A DNA stretch of 47,998 nucleotides from Anaerolineales bacterium (GTDB lineage Bacteria > Chloroflexota > Anaerolineae > Anaerolineales > UBA4823): contig JAFGBV010000218.1 of the NCBI GenBank assembly GCA_016932955.1, positions 1 to 47,998 of the forward strand, in the 5' to 3' direction. Within the stretch, counting starts at the first letter, position 1. The number at the start of each line of letters is the position of its first letter. Both the position numbers and the translations under genes were made by a program. The notes beneath the pieces were generated by a model that was given only the letters and a program-made list of their open reading frames with translations, was not told the DNA's origin and searched no databases. Positions 34,959 to 45,032 of this stretch are shown piece after piece.

Positions 34959-36383
34959 CTAAACCTCGGCGGTATTCGCCGTTAGGAAAGCCCTGGTAGC
35001 ACGAATGTGCTCCTGCTCGACGCGAGCGCTGCGCTCCCAGTGATCGAGCATCTCACCTAACCTCAATATAGGATGCAAGCGGTATCCCGCCTCTGCCAGG
35101 GCTTCTTGAGCGCCAGATTGGCGATCAATGAGCACCACTACATCGCTCACATCCAGCCCCGCTGCTTTCAGCTTTTCGATCGCCTCGAACTTGCTGCCGC
35201 CGGTAGTTGCCAGGTCATCGAGGAGGACAACTTTTTCACCGGGCTGGTAAAGACCTTCGATCTCAGCTTTGGTGCCATAAGTTTTGGCTTCTTTGCGCGG
35301 GTAAAGCATCGGCCAGCCACCGCACAGGCTGACCGCGGTGGCAATTGGGATGGCGGCATAGGGCAGCGCTGCCAGGCGGTCAAATTCCAGACTTCGTAGG
35401 GTAGGCAGGTAGGCATCTGCCACCTGCTGCAGGAGGCGCGGGAAGGAGACCAACTGTCGCAGGTCGATATATATGGGCGATTGGAGGCCAGATTTGAGGG
35501 TGAACTGCCCAAAGCGTACACAGCCCGCCTCCAGCAGTGCGTCTGCCAAGCCCATCCTCTCTGGCTGGATAAGCGATGAGGGGACAGCACCTGCCTGTGA
35601 ACGCAGGCGGTTGATCTCATCACGCAGGTCGCGGGCAGCCTGGCGCGGATCCCCAGCGCGAGAAATGGCACGCGAGACCGGCACAAGTAGCCCCAACCCG
35701 TCTGCACGCAACCCGGCGCCCAATGCCTCAGCCAGATCACCGCCCTGCGCGCCCACCCCTGGCGCCAGGATCCATAAGTCAGGCGCGAGATCGCGCACCT
35801 GGCGCAACGCGGCTGGATGAGTGGCGCCGGCCACGAGACCCAGGTTATCGTTGGTGTTCCACTGCTGCGCCAGGTGGGCAACCTGCTCGAACAAGCAACG
35901 CTCTTCGCCTGCCAGGCGGAGGTCCTGCAGATCACCAGCGCCAGGATTGGATGTTTTGCAAAGCAGGAAGGCACCGCGAGCGGGATCGTTCAGGAAAGGC
36001 TCCAGCGAGTCGCGCCCAAGATAAGGGCTGAGCGTGATTGCATGCACTTTCCAAACATGAAAAGCTGCCTGCGCGTAAGCCTCTGCCGTCGAAGCGATAT
36101 CGCCACGCTTAGCATCCAGGATCACCGGGATGCCATCTGGAATGGCAGCAATCACCTCCTGCAACGCCGCCATCCCATACGGGCCGAGCGCCTCAAAGAA
36201 GGCAGCATTGGGCTTGAAAGCCGCAGCCAGATCGGCAGTTGCTTCGATCAGGCGCAGGCAGAAATCCCGCGCCTCAGTGGGGGTGGGCACTGCCAGGTCA
36301 GCCGGGTGCGGGTCCAGCCCAACGCAGAGCAGGGAATTGGCCTGCCGGGTGCGAAATTCCAGTAAATTGGCGAAAGATATCAT
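34959..36383 (-). CDS. pyrFE: Bifunctional OMP decarboxylase-orotate phosphoribosyltransferase (PyrF-PyrE fusion)
   Basis: The 474-residue protein combines the last two steps to UMP. Residues 1-270 are orotidine-5'-phosphate decarboxylase of the LDAKRGDIASTAEAYA type, with LCVGLDPHP and a PGVGAQGG phosphate loop. Residues ~285-474 are orotate phosphoribosyltransferase: FTLKSGLQSPIYIDLR, LYPRKEAKTYGTK and the PRPP loop VVLLDDLATTGGS. The domain order decarboxylase-transferase is the reverse of eukaryotic UMP synthase. The start overlaps the SpoIIE-type gene by 4 bp. Confidence 0.96.
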   Translation of the reverse strand: MISFANLLEFRTRQANSLLCVGLDPHPADLAVPTPTEARDFCLRLIEATADLAAAFKPNAAFFEALGPYGMAALQEVIAAIPDGIPVILDAKRGDIASTAEAYAQAAFHVWKVHAITLSPYLGRDSLEPFLNDPARGAFLLCKTSNPGAGDLQDLRLAGEERCLFEQVAHLAQQWNTNDNLGLVAGATHPAALRQVRDLAPDLWILAPGVGAQGGDLAEALGAGLRADGLGLLVPVSRAISRAGDPRQAARDLRDEINRLRSQAGAVPSSLIQPERMGLADALLEAGCVRFGQFTLKSGLQSPIYIDLRQLVSFPRLLQQVADAYLPTLRSLEFDRLAALPYAAIPIATAVSLCGGWPMLYPRKEAKTYGTKAEIEGLYQPGEKVVLLDDLATTGGSKFEAIEKLKAAGLDVSDVVVLIDRQSGAQEALAEAGYRLHPILRLGEMLDHWERSARVEQEHIRATRAFLTANTAEV

Positions 36384-38485
36384 TCCTTATTGATCTCCTT
36401 CTTTACCACCATCAACGTAATATCATCGTACTGCGAAGCCTCGCCAATGAAACGGCGCAACTCGTCCACCACACCTGCGTGCAGATCTGCAGAGGGGAGA
36501 CTGATGCGCTGTGCCACAACTTGTGTCAGCCGCTCGAAACTGAACAGCTCTGCATCTGAGTTCTGAGCATCAGTAGCGCCATCGGTGTAGAGGAATAGCA
36601 GGTCGCCTGGCTCCAGCATAGCGCTTTTCTGCTCCCAGTGCATCGTCTCTTCCACTGCCAGCGGCATTCCTGTGGCAATTAATAGCTGTGGCTCAGCCTG
36701 ACCGGCTTTGAACAGCAGTGGCGGGTTATGCCCAGCGTTTGCATAGATCAACTGCCCGCTCTGTGGGTCGAGTACTCCGTAAAAAGCGGTGACGAACAAC
36801 GGACTGCCAGCATCCTGTAATATGCGCTGGTTGGCAGCCTTCAGTACCCGCTCAGGATGGTCGACATATTCAACAGCATAGGTGCGGATCAGCGTGCGGC
36901 TGAGCGCCATGAACAACGCCGGTCCCACACCTTTGTCGGTAACATCGGCAATGAGCAGACCCAGGTGACCATTTGCCAGTGGGATCAGATCGTAAAAATC
37001 ACCCGACATCTGGCGCGCTGGTTCCAGGCTGGCAGAAAGGCCCCATCCAGACAATTCAGGCAGTTCGCGCGGAAGGAAGTCAGCCTGGATACGGCGCGCC
37101 AGCGCCAGTTCCTGTTGGGTTTTCTGATATGCCAGGGTACGCGCATATGCGCGCCGCTGTTGTAAGGCGGCTGCTACTTGCGCCGTTAGGGATTGGGCTG
37201 TTGGTAATACCTGGGCAAGTGAACGGGAATCCCAGGCGCGCCCCAGGCTCATCAGCTCCACATACAGGCCGCCACATGGTTGACCGCTCTCATTATCCAG
37301 CACTGGAGCAACCAGCAGCGGGTGATGTTCCATCACTCCAGTTTGCCAGGGTAATTTCTCTTTGGTACCTATGGCGCGGGCTTGGGTTTCTCCAGCCAGC
37401 CACTGTTGGACAGGAAGCAACTCGGCCGCATCCCAATCCTCCGGCTTTTTGACCAGCACCCCATCCACCTCGGTCCAGATAGCCAGCCGCGCCAGCGTAA
37501 ACATCTCAGGGGCAAATTGCGACAGGATAGCCGATAGCGCCGCGGTATCCTCCGGAGCAGACGCCACGATGGAGCGCCCCATTTCCTCCAACTTCTCAAG
37601 CTGCAGCGACTGCTGGCGGCTCTCTTCAATCGCCTGGCCCAACTGGCGGCTCATCACAGCCACCAATAATGCTGCTGCCACAAAGATCAGGTAAATGGCG
37701 ACCCCAAATTGAGCGTACAGGCTGGCTAGCAAGATGGCGAATACCCCCGACAGGTAAGGAACCCCCAGCCCCAGCCCCATCAACGCCACCAACTGCCACG
37801 CCATTTGGACATTCAACATTCCAACCTTTCGCATCACCCACAAGGAATAAGATAGATAAATCACGCACAACAACCCAAACTCCAAAGCCAATTCCACCAG
37901 CCCAACAACAGCACCGAGCAAGAATAGGCGCAACGAAGGCTCCTGTGGTGGGAAGCTCCCCCCCCAGCCGCGGTACAGCTCCAGGACAAGCAGGGGAAAC
38001 AGGCTGCTGGACACCAATGCACTGAGTAAGTTACGCCAAAGATTCCAGCGCCCATTACCTGATTGTGCACCAGCAAGACCAAACACATTGGAGACTACAC
38101 TCAGCAACACATCCAACCACAGCACTGTCGGCCCAAAGATGAACACCGCAGACCATTTAACCAAGTTGGTCAGTGTGGTTTGCACATTTCCATAAGCGCC
38201 ACCACCCGCCCCAAGGTTGGTGATGGCGAAGAAGCGCAGCCGATCGAAGACAAACATCATCACCCCGATCAGCAACAGAATCAGCCAATTTTGAGCAATC
38301 AGGTTTAGATCGGTAACCGCTGTCAACCAGCTTAGCCCCACCAGGCAGAGCGGAGCAGCCACTACCACACCCAGAATATCGGTCACTGGGCCAATGCGCT
38401 CTGTCGCGCCGACTCGCCTAAGATCGGGGCGCAGGCGACAAGCCAGGCTATAGATCGGGTCATTGAAAGTCGCCCTGTTGCTCAT
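36380..38485 (-). CDS. Membrane SpoIIE-type PP2C phosphatase with GAF-like sensor
   Basis: The 701-residue protein has about seven or eight membrane helices (~35-290), a linker coiled coil (~290-320), a GAF-like domain (~320-460) and a PPM/SpoIIE phosphatase domain (~475-700). Metal-binding Asp motifs are intact: [37 protein letters not shown] and QYDDITLMV. Such proteins dephosphorylate Ser/Thr sites, often anti-sigma-factor antagonists. It overlaps pyrB and pyrFE by 4 bp each, so it is translated as part of the pyr operon. No partner switch kinase or antagonist is nearby. Confidence 0.93.
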   Translation of the reverse strand: MSNRATFNDPIYSLACRLRPDLRRVGATERIGPVTDILGVVVAAPLCLVGLSWLTAVTDLNLIAQNWLILLLIGVMMFVFDRLRFFAITNLGAGGGAYGNVQTTLTNLVKWSAVFIFGPTVLWLDVLLSVVSNVFGLAGAQSGNGRWNLWRNLLSALVSSSLFPLLVLELYRGWGGSFPPQEPSLRLFLLGAVVGLVELALEFGLLCVIYLSYSLWVMRKVGMLNVQMAWQLVALMGLGLGVPYLSGVFAILLASLYAQFGVAIYLIFVAAALLVAVMSRQLGQAIEESRQQSLQLEKLEEMGRSIVASAPEDTAALSAILSQFAPEMFTLARLAIWTEVDGVLVKKPEDWDAAELLPVQQWLAGETQARAIGTKEKLPWQTGVMEHHPLLVAPVLDNESGQPCGGLYVELMSLGRAWDSRSLAQVLPTAQSLTAQVAAALQQRRAYARTLAYQKTQQELALARRIQADFLPRELPELSGWGLSASLEPARQMSGDFYDLIPLANGHLGLLIADVTDKGVGPALFMALSRTLIRTYAVEYVDHPERVLKAANQRILQDAGSPLFVTAFYGVLDPQSGQLIYANAGHNPPLLFKAGQAEPQLLIATGMPLAVEETMHWEQKSAMLEPGDLLFLYTDGATDAQNSDAELFSFERLTQVVAQRISLPSADLHAGVVDELRRFIGEASQYDDITLMVVKKEINKE

Positions 38486-39474
38486 GCTTTACCTAAAACC
38501 ATTGCCAGCAGCGCCATACGCACGTACAGGCCATATTCCATCTGGCGGAAGTAGGCTGCGCGCGGGTCTTCATCCACTTCCATGCTGATCTCGCCCACGC
38601 GGGGTAAGGGATGCATCACGATCATGCGCTCCTTCGCACTCTGCATTGCCTGAGGGGTGATCACAAAGGCACCCTTCACGCTCTCATACACCGCTGGGTC
38701 ATCGAAGCGCTCTTTTTGCACCCGGGTCACATAGAGCACATCCGTCTCTGCCAAAACGGGCTCAAGCGTCTGATATTCTGCCTGGGGGATCGCATTTTCG
38801 TTCACTTCAGCGATGATCTCTGGCGGGATGCGCAGAATCTCCGGCGAGACGTAATTCAGGCGGACATTGTATAGAGAGAGGAGACGTGCCAGTGAGTGTA
38901 CTGTGCGCCCGTATTTCAAGTCGCCAAGCAAGGTGATTGTAAGGTTGTCCACCTCGCCAAGCTCCTCAACCACGGTGAAGAGGTCGAGCAGAGCCTGGGT
39001 GGGATGCTCGCCAACCCCATCACCCGCATTGATGATCGGCTTGCGCGCATATTGGGCTGCAAGGGCTGCCGAGCCGACCTCTGGGTGGCGCAGGACGATC
39101 ACATCGGCATAGCATTCCAACGTGCGCACTGTATCCGGAAGGGACTCACCCTTGGAAACCGAGGAGTAACGCACCTCGTTAATGGGGATCACACTGCCGC
39201 CTAGCCTCTCCATAGCAGAGGTGAAAGACGAGGAAGTACGGGTGGAAGGCTCGTAGAACAGGTTGGCGAGGATCTTGCCCTTTAGCAGGTCAAAGGTGCC
39301 CACACGCTCCACCATTACGCGCATCTCGTGAGCTACGTCGAAGATATACTCCAGGTCGGCGCGGGAGAACTGTTTCACCGAGAGGATGTCTCTGCCATAG
39401 AACGGCGCGCTACGCTGGTCGCCGAAGGGCAGGTGGGGGTTGCTTTGGTGGTTGGGGGGAATATAAGTTGCCAT
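38482..39474 (-). CDS. pyrB: Aspartate carbamoyltransferase catalytic subunit
   Basis: The 330-residue protein makes carbamoyl-aspartate from carbamoyl phosphate and aspartate. Carbamoyl-phosphate loop [11 protein letters not shown], then [41 protein letters not shown] and HPLPRVGEI are all present. ATG 39474 with GGAGTGAG upstream was chosen; a longer frame upstream overlaps pyrC and is not conserved. No pyrI regulatory subunit is adjacent. It starts 4 bp after pyrC ends and overlaps the phosphatase gene by 4 bp. Confidence 0.97.
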   Translation of the reverse strand: MATYIPPNHQSNPHLPFGDQRSAPFYGRDILSVKQFSRADLEYIFDVAHEMRVMVERVGTFDLLKGKILANLFYEPSTRTSSSFTSAMERLGGSVIPINEVRYSSVSKGESLPDTVRTLECYADVIVLRHPEVGSAALAAQYARKPIINAGDGVGEHPTQALLDLFTVVEELGEVDNLTITLLGDLKYGRTVHSLARLLSLYNVRLNYVSPEILRIPPEIIAEVNENAIPQAEYQTLEPVLAETDVLYVTRVQKERFDDPAVYESVKGAFVITPQAMQSAKERMIVMHPLPRVGEISMEVDEDPRAAYFRQMEYGLYVRMALLAMVLGKA

Positions 39475-39478
39475 AATC

Positions 39479-40579
39479 TCACTCCTTTGGAAAAGTTTGG
39501 GGATATTCTTCTCTGCGCAGATCTTTGCCAGACCCTGGCAGCGCAAGAACGACACCGTCACAGTAAGCCTCCTGGCCGCGCAGGACAACCCGCCTCAGCC
39601 TGCCGCGCACCGCCCAACCCTCAAAGGGTGTCCAGGCGCAACGAGTATGCATCTCTGCCGCCTGAATGCACCATTGGGCCTCCGGGTCAATCTCAATCCA
39701 GGTATCAGGCTGGGGCGGGAGACTGAAGATACGCTGCGGATTGGTGACCATACGCTGTACCACATCCTCGATGGTCAATCGCCCATCAGCGACCGCTGTG
39801 AGCAACAGGGGCAAGCAAGTCTCCAAGCCGGGGAAACCGGGCGGGGGAATCTCAGAGTCCTTTTCAGCTAGCGTGTGTGGGGCATGATCACTGGCAAAGC
39901 AATCGATCACCGCCAGGTTTTCCCACAGCGCCTGCTGGTCTGCAGGATTGGCCAGGTGTGGGCGCACCTCGCAGCGCCCAGCTCCCAGGCGCGGGCAATC
40001 ATCCTGGGTGAGGAAGAGATGGTGGGGAGTAACCTCGCAGGTCACCTGCAATCCCCTCTCCTTTGCGGAGCGGATCAGGAGGATCTCATCGCGGCGGGAT
40101 ACATGCGCCAAATGAACCGGGCGATCATGTAGCGCGGCGAACAAGATCACCGCTGCCAGCGTTCTCCCTTCTGCATGGGCGACGATAGGCAAATCGCGTG
40201 GCCAGTGTGCAAAATGCGCCATGCACAGGCTCATATCATCCAGGCGCAACGGGCCGTAGGTTTGGTCAAGGTACATTTTGAGGCCCGCCGCGCGCTGGGC
40301 AAGTGACCCCGGTAGTGCCAGGTTATCAGGCCCGGCGCCCAGGTAATGGGCGTAGTCGCAGCGCGCTTTCTGGCTTGCACTTGAGAGAGCCTGGTTCAAG
40401 GTTTGCACATCGGTGACGGGAGGCGTGGTATTGGGCATCGCTAAAACGGCCGTCACCCCGCCTGCCAGCGCCGCGGCAGTGCCGCTATCCCAATCCTCTT
40501 TATGCGCAGCCCCCGGTTCGCGCATGTGTACATGAATGTCGATCAGACCGGGGAGCCGCAGAAGTTGTTTATTCATCAT
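39479..40579 (-). CDS. pyrC: Dihydroorotase
   Basis: The 366-residue amidohydrolase closes carbamoyl-aspartate to dihydroorotate. Metal ligands: HVH in [10 protein letters not shown] (~14-22), the probable carbamylated Lys in [10 protein letters not shown], His in VAHAEG and LAHVSRRDE, and the catalytic Asp in FASDHAPHT. It starts ATGATG immediately after the leader-ORF stop (TGAATG) and has only a weak ribosome-binding site, so leader translation probably feeds pyrC. First enzyme gene of the operon. Confidence 0.95.
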   Translation of the reverse strand: MMNKQLLRLPGLIDIHVHMREPGAAHKEDWDSGTAAALAGGVTAVLAMPNTTPPVTDVQTLNQALSSASQKARCDYAHYLGAGPDNLALPGSLAQRAAGLKMYLDQTYGPLRLDDMSLCMAHFAHWPRDLPIVAHAEGRTLAAVILFAALHDRPVHLAHVSRRDEILLIRSAKERGLQVTCEVTPHHLFLTQDDCPRLGAGRCEVRPHLANPADQQALWENLAVIDCFASDHAPHTLAEKDSEIPPPGFPGLETCLPLLLTAVADGRLTIEDVVQRMVTNPQRIFSLPPQPDTWIEIDPEAQWCIQAAEMHTRCAWTPFEGWAVRGRLRRVVLRGQEAYCDGVVLALPGSGKDLRREEYPQTFPKE

Positions 40580-40726
40580 TCACCAGCACATTGAGCAATC
40601 AAAAAAAAACGGACAACCGAGGGGCTGTCCGTTTTGGAAGGGTAGTTGAACAAAAAAATCGCCCAAGGGAGTGCATACTCCTGGGCGAGAAACTAGTATT
40701 CGCGGGAAATTCCATTTGCTATCCAT
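40580..40726 (-). CDS. Leader peptide of the pyr operon (pyrL-like)
   Basis: A 48-codon ORF from ATG 40726, about 14 nt after the predicted transcription start, to TGA directly before the pyrC ATG. Both terminators of the leader lie inside it, and their U-runs are read as DFFV and PFFFD. In the enterobacterial pyrBI leader, ribosome position relative to a UTP-sensitive pausing polymerase decides whether the terminator forms, and the leader peptide likewise contains a PFFF run. The layout is thus the same, though the peptide is not obviously homologous. No strong ribosome-binding site (GGAATACATTGTAAG). Confidence 0.65.
   Translation of the reverse strand: MDSKWNFPRILVSRPGVCTPLGDFFVQLPFQNGQPLGCPFFFDCSMCW
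40601..40632 (-). terminator. Pyr leader terminator 2 (attenuator next to pyrC)
   Basis: On the minus strand ACGGACAGCC-CCTC-GGTTGTCCGT (10-bp stem) is followed by nine T. It ends 22 bp before the pyrC ATG and lies inside the leader ORF. Confidence 0.9.
40652..40688 (-). terminator. Pyr leader terminator 1
   Basis: On the minus strand TCGCCCA pairs with TGGGCGA and, inside, GGAGT pairs with ACTCC around an ATGC loop (CT bulge on the 3' side), followed by seven T. It is downstream of the promoter and inside the leader ORF. Confidence 0.9.
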
Positions 40727-40746
40727 CTTACAATGTATTCCGTCCG

Positions 40747-40774
40747 ATTTTACAGCGAATCCCCCCCCTGTCAA
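40747..40774 (-). promoter_or_regulatory. Promoter of the pyrimidine operon
   Basis: On the minus strand a perfect TTGACA (40774-40769), 16-bp spacer starting with eight G, and TAAAAT (40752-40747). The predicted transcript start is near 40740, giving a ~160-nt leader. It lies between the surE stop (40802) and the leader ORF. Confidence 0.8.
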
Positions 40775-40801
40775 GGGTTTGGAAGGGTAATTTCAGAGGT
40801 T

Positions 40802-41569
40802 TCACGGCCAATCCCAACCTTGAAGCAGGGGAAGGGATTGGTATGCCGTCAGGTCAAGCTGCATGGGAGTCACTGAGACATAGCCGCGCGCCAGGGCGCC
40901 AAAATCGGTGCCCTCATCGGGGACAGCTGTCGGCGCTTCGCCGCCGATCCAGTAGTAGGGATGGTTGCGCGGGTCCAGCCGCCGGTCGAGGCGGTCGCGG
41001 TACACGCGCAGTCCCTGGCGCGTGACCAGGATGCCCTTGATCTCATCGTATGGCAGGCAGGGAACATTGACGTTTAGAAAGATATGCGGATCAAGTTTCT
41101 CGCTGAACATCTTTTCCGCTACGCGCCGCGCCACGTGCGCCGCTGCGCCATATTCCAGCGCGCCGGAGTGGTTTTCTGGGGAATGCAGCGAGACGGCAAT
41201 CCCCGGCACTCCACCAATCGCCGCCTCCATCGCGGCAGTCACGGTACCCGAATAGGTGACATCGTGACCAATATTGGCATTCGAGTTGATGCCGGACACC
41301 ACCAGATCCACCGGATCGGGCAGGTAACCCAGCAAAGCCAGGGCAACGCAATCCGAGGGGGCGCCATCCGAGGTGAACGCTGGTATGCCGTCTGCAAGCA
41401 TTGTTTCGCGCACGCGTAGCGGGCGGTGCATGGTTTTGACATGTCCCGAAGCCGACCAGTTGCGATCAGGAGCGAGAACAGACACGCGCCCGAGCAGGCG
41501 CATCTCCTGCGCCAGGGCAAGCAAGCCCGGCGCGCTAACGCCATCATCATTGGTAACCAAAATATGCAT
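40802..41569 (-). CDS. surE: 5'/3'-nucleotidase SurE
   Basis: The 255-residue protein has SurE-family metal and phosphate sites: ILVTNDDG with the paired Asp (~5-8), APDRNWSASGH, TSDGAPSDCV, the metal Asn in VVSGINSNANIGHDVTYSGTV and AMEAA. It dephosphorylates nucleoside monophosphates, in keeping with a place just upstream of the pyr operon, though the pyr promoter separates them. ATG 41569 was chosen because the conserved fold begins MHILVTNDDG; the longer frame adds 19 unconserved residues. It is divergent from the gene at 41718. Confidence 0.96.
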   Translation of the reverse strand: MHILVTNDDGVSAPGLLALAQEMRLLGRVSVLAPDRNWSASGHVKTMHRPLRVRETMLADGIPAFTSDGAPSDCVALALLGYLPDPVDLVVSGINSNANIGHDVTYSGTVTAAMEAAIGGVPGIAVSLHSPENHSGALEYGAAAHVARRVAEKMFSEKLDPHIFLNVNVPCLPYDEIKGILVTRQGLRVYRDRLDRRLDPRNHPYYWIGGEAPTAVPDEGTDFGALARGYVSVTPMQLDLTAYQSLPLLQGWDWP

Positions 41570-41717
41570 AAGAACCTGTGTGAATTTAAGTGTATTTTCT
41601 TGGCTTGGAGCAAATGAACAGAACACAGATATTCTTTGGGTGCGCCTATGCCGAAGGGCTATTATAACCGGAATGGGCGGCTATGGTACAATCGCTGAAG
41701 AGTGGAGGTACAAAAAC

Positions 41718-42533
41718 ATGCAAAACTGGTACAAGCGTATCACGGGTATCATCCTTGCCGTCGCGGCAGCAGGCGCGCTGGTATTCTGCCTGGTCACGCT
41801 GGTACGGGTGCAGCAGGCAAAAGAGCCGCTGAGCGAGGGCATCCTGGAAAGCATTGACTTGGTAGATGACACATTGGCAACTACGCAGGATGGGCTGCTG
41901 ATCGTGGATGATGCCCTGGACAACACATCCACGACGCTCGAAGATCTGAAGACCGCTGCCCTGGCGATGGCGCAATCCGTCCACGATACCAGCCTGATGG
42001 CAGACTCATTTGTACCCCTGCTCCAGGATGAGCTGCCCACCACGATCACCAACACGCAGGTCTCGCTCACTGCGGCCCAGAGCTCTGCAGTGGTGATCGA
42101 TAGTTTCCTGCTCGCCCTCTCCAAAATTCCCCTGCTTGGGGAAGAATATCAGCAGGAGATGCCGCTCAGCACTGCACTTGGGCAGGTTTCCAATAGCCTT
42201 TCTACCCTGCCACAGGACTTAAAGGATATCAGTGTAAACCTGGCCAACACCAGCGCCAACCTGCTGGTGCTGGAAACGCAGATCGCGGGGCTGCGCACCA
42301 ATATCTCTGCCACGCAGGAGAATCTCTCTGAGGCAGGGGAAATTATTGACACTTATCAGGAAGATGTGCGCGCGATGCGCGCCCAACTGGCAGAGTGGGA
42401 AGAAAGCGCCCCAGGCATTGTGGCAGGGATCGTCAGGGTCGCCATCTGGTTGATCTTGTGCCTGTGTGTGGCGCTGCTGGGCACCCTGGTTCAGGGATGC
42501 CAGATGGCGCTCAAACACGATCGAACAGAATAA
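41718..42533 (+). CDS. Membrane-anchored helical protein of unknown function
   Basis: The 271-residue protein has an N-terminal membrane helix (~8-30), then about 190 residues rich in Leu, Thr, Ser, Asp and heptad-like repeats (TTLEDLKTAALAMAQSV, NSLSTLPQDLKDISVN, ETQIAGLRTNISATQENL), and a C-terminal membrane helix (~243-265) with a basic cytosolic tail. This suggests a coiled-coil loop between two spans, reminiscent of methyl-accepting receptor stalks, but no signalling domain is present. GGAGG precedes the ATG. The Lon gene follows after 9 bp. Confidence 0.8.
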   Translation: MQNWYKRITGIILAVAAAGALVFCLVTLVRVQQAKEPLSEGILESIDLVDDTLATTQDGLLIVDDALDNTSTTLEDLKTAALAMAQSVHDTSLMADSFVPLLQDELPTTITNTQVSLTAAQSSAVVIDSFLLALSKIPLLGEEYQQEMPLSTALGQVSNSLSTLPQDLKDISVNLANTSANLLVLETQIAGLRTNISATQENLSEAGEIIDTYQEDVRAMRAQLAEWEESAPGIVAGIVRVAIWLILCLCVALLGTLVQGCQMALKHDRTE

Positions 42534-42542
42534 GGAGTAGAT

Positions 42543-45032
42543 ATGCCTGCAAAGGGATCCAAAACCTTGCCAGCTCTCCCCGCCGAGCTTTCAGCGCGCG
42601 CGCTCAGCCGACCGTGCAACCCGAAGTCCCTTGGCTTCAGCAATACCGCCGAGTTGCCCGATCTGTTGGATGTGATCGGTCAACCGCGCGCATTCCGCGC
42701 CTTGCAATTGGGCAGCGAATTATCAAGCCCGGGATACAATACCTTTGTCCTCGGCTTGCCAGGATCAGGGCGCACCACATTGAGCAAAGAGTACCTCGAG
42801 CGCAAAGCCGAGGGCGAGCCCAGGCCGGATGATTGGTGCTATGTCAACAACTTCGAGAATCTGACCCAACCGAAAGCCCTTCGCCTCCCCGCTGGGCAAG
42901 CTATAGTATTCCGAAAAGCAATCTTAGAATTGATCCAGTATTGCGAGCGCGAGATCCCGCGTGTATTCGAGAGCGAGGAATACACCCACGAACGCGACCG
43001 CCTGGTGGCAGAAGTGAAGAAAAACCAGGAAACCGAGTTCATCGCCCTGCAAAAGCGTGTCGAGCAATTCAACTTTATCATCGTGCGTACCACCTCCGGC
43101 ATCATGCTCGCCCCAGCAGTTGATGGCAAACCGATCAAAGCCGAAGATGTCCAAAATCTCTCGCCGGAGCAGCGCCAAAAACTGAGTGAATTGGAAGCCC
43201 GCCTCACCCAGGATATTGAAAAAACGATGCTGCGCCTGCGCGAGATGGAAAAATCTGCCACAGAGCAACTCTTCGCGCTGAACACCCGCACCATGCAGTA
43301 CCTGCTAACCCCAATGATGAACAACCTGCGTGAGCAGTTCGGGCAGCGTGAGGGGGTTGCCCAATACCTGGATGCGCTGCAAAGCGACCTGATCAGCCAC
43401 GCCCCGCAGTTTCTCCCTGGGAAATCCAGTGAGGAGGAGAGTAGGTCTCCCCTGCCAGATAATAAATCGTGGCTGCGGCGCTATGAAGTAAATGTGTTGG
43501 TCAACAACGACGATCTGCAAGGCGCGCCGGTGGTGACCGAGAATTACCCCTCCTATAATAACCTGATCGGGCGCATCGAACACGAGATGATCCTAGGCGC
43601 CAGCCGCACCGATTTCACCATGATCCGCCCCGGCGCGCTGCACCGTGCCAATGGCGGTTACCTGGTGCTGCCCGCCCGCGATGTGCTGATCAATCCCTAC
43701 GCCTGGGAGGGTCTCAAGCGTGTGCTACGCGATGGTGAAGTGCGCATTGTGGAGCTGGCCAACCAGATCGGGCTGCTGAGCACTACGACCTTAGAGCCAG
43801 AACCGATTCCCCTGGCTATTAAAGTCATCCTGGTGGGAACGCCGATGTTGTATTACATGCTTCGGGCATATGACGAGGATTTTTCCAAGCTATTCAAGGT
43901 GCGAGCAGAGTTCGCCACGACCATGGAACGCAACCCCGAAAACGAGCATGAATATGGGCTGTTCATCAACTCTGTGGTGATCGAAAACCAGCTCTTGCCT
44001 TTCGACCGCACAGCCGTGGCGCGTGTGGTAGAGTTTGGCGCCCGTGAGGCAGATGACCAGAACCGCCTTTCCACCCGCTTTGGCAAGATCGCCGACCTGG
44101 TACGCGAAGCATCCTATTGGGCATCCAGGGGAAAGCAGAAAAAGGTTAATGCAAAGTCCGTGCAGCGTGCCATCGACGAAATGGTGTACCGCAGCAACCT
44201 GGTAGAAGAGCGTTTGCAAGAATTCATCACCCAAGGCACCATCATGATCGATGTGACGGGCACTGCTACGGGGCAAATCAACGCACTCTCTGTGTATATG
44301 CTGGGCGATTATGAATTCGGACGGCCCAACCGGGTAACCGCCACTGCCTTCCCCGGTAAAGGAGGTGTGGTGGATATCGAGCGCCAGGCCAAGTTGGGAG
44401 GCTCGCTACACACCAAAGGGGTGCTGATCCTCAGCGGCTATCTAAATGGCCATTACGGTTTCTCCCTGCCCCTCAACCTCTCAGCGAACCTGACCTTCGA
44501 GCAAAGCTACGATGAAGTGCAGGGGGATTCCGCCTCAGCAGCGGAGTTGCTGGCGTTGCTCTCCGCCATCGCCAACATTCCTCTGCGCCAGGACCGCGCT
44601 ATCACCGGCTCAGTGAACCAGCATGGAGAAGTCCAGGCAATTGGAGGGGTCAACGAGAAGATCGAAGGCTTTTATGCCGTGTGCAATGCCAAAGGTCTCA
44701 GCGGCGAACAAGGGGTGATTATCCCAAAGTCCAATATCCGCCACCTGATGCTGAAAGATGAAGTTATTCAGGCAGTAAAAGACGGCAAGTTCCATATCTG
44801 GGCAGTAAGCCATGTGGAAGAAGCCATCTCGCTGCTCAGCGACCGCCCAGCGGGAGAACGCCAGGAGGATGGCAGCTACCCGGCTAGAAGCTTCAACCAG
44901 GCAGTGATGGAGCGCCTGAAATCATTCAATAAAGCCATGCTGCCACAGTCGCGCGACAATGCAAAAAAGGCTGAAGCAGAGGGCAAAGAGAACGAGGCCA
45001 ATGAGCAGGAAAATCTGGAAGAGAAGGCATGA
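42543..45032 (+). CDS. LonC-like ATP-dependent protease (COG1067 type)
   Basis: The 829-residue protein has an AAA P-loop VLGLPGSGRTTL (~74-85) with Arg at the usual Walker-A Lys position, as I recall for this Lon-related family. A long helical insertion lies ~120-330, with AAA subdomains to ~545. The C-terminal Lon protease domain (~560-780) has the catalytic Ser in GDSASAAELLALL and Lys in GGVNEKIEGFY. The tail (~790-829) is Glu/Lys-rich. These proteins are cytosolic or membrane-near Ser-Lys proteases. AGGAGTAGAT precedes the ATG. The stop overlaps the next gene by 4 bp. Confidence 0.93.
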   Translation: MPAKGSKTLPALPAELSARALSRPCNPKSLGFSNTAELPDLLDVIGQPRAFRALQLGSELSSPGYNTFVLGLPGSGRTTLSKEYLERKAEGEPRPDDWCYVNNFENLTQPKALRLPAGQAIVFRKAILELIQYCEREIPRVFESEEYTHERDRLVAEVKKNQETEFIALQKRVEQFNFIIVRTTSGIMLAPAVDGKPIKAEDVQNLSPEQRQKLSELEARLTQDIEKTMLRLREMEKSATEQLFALNTRTMQYLLTPMMNNLREQFGQREGVAQYLDALQSDLISHAPQFLPGKSSEEESRSPLPDNKSWLRRYEVNVLVNNDDLQGAPVVTENYPSYNNLIGRIEHEMILGASRTDFTMIRPGALHRANGGYLVLPARDVLINPYAWEGLKRVLRDGEVRIVELANQIGLLSTTTLEPEPIPLAIKVILVGTPMLYYMLRAYDEDFSKLFKVRAEFATTMERNPENEHEYGLFINSVVIENQLLPFDRTAVARVVEFGAREADDQNRLSTRFGKIADLVREASYWASRGKQKKVNAKSVQRAIDEMVYRSNLVEERLQEFITQGTIMIDVTGTATGQINALSVYMLGDYEFGRPNRVTATAFPGKGGVVDIERQAKLGGSLHTKGVLILSGYLNGHYGFSLPLNLSANLTFEQSYDEVQGDSASAAELLALLSAIANIPLRQDRAITGSVNQHGEVQAIGGVNEKIEGFYAVCNAKGLSGEQGVIIPKSNIRHLMLKDEVIQAVKDGKFHIWAVSHVEEAISLLSDRPAGERQEDGSYPARSFNQAVMERLKSFNKAMLPQSRDNAKKAEAEGKENEANEQENLEEKA

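Noticed and set aside
40591..41025. Plus-strand 144-codon ORF across the pyr leader
   Set aside because: Antisense to the attenuator, promoter and surE; low-complexity Arg/Gly-rich C-terminus and no ribosome-binding site.
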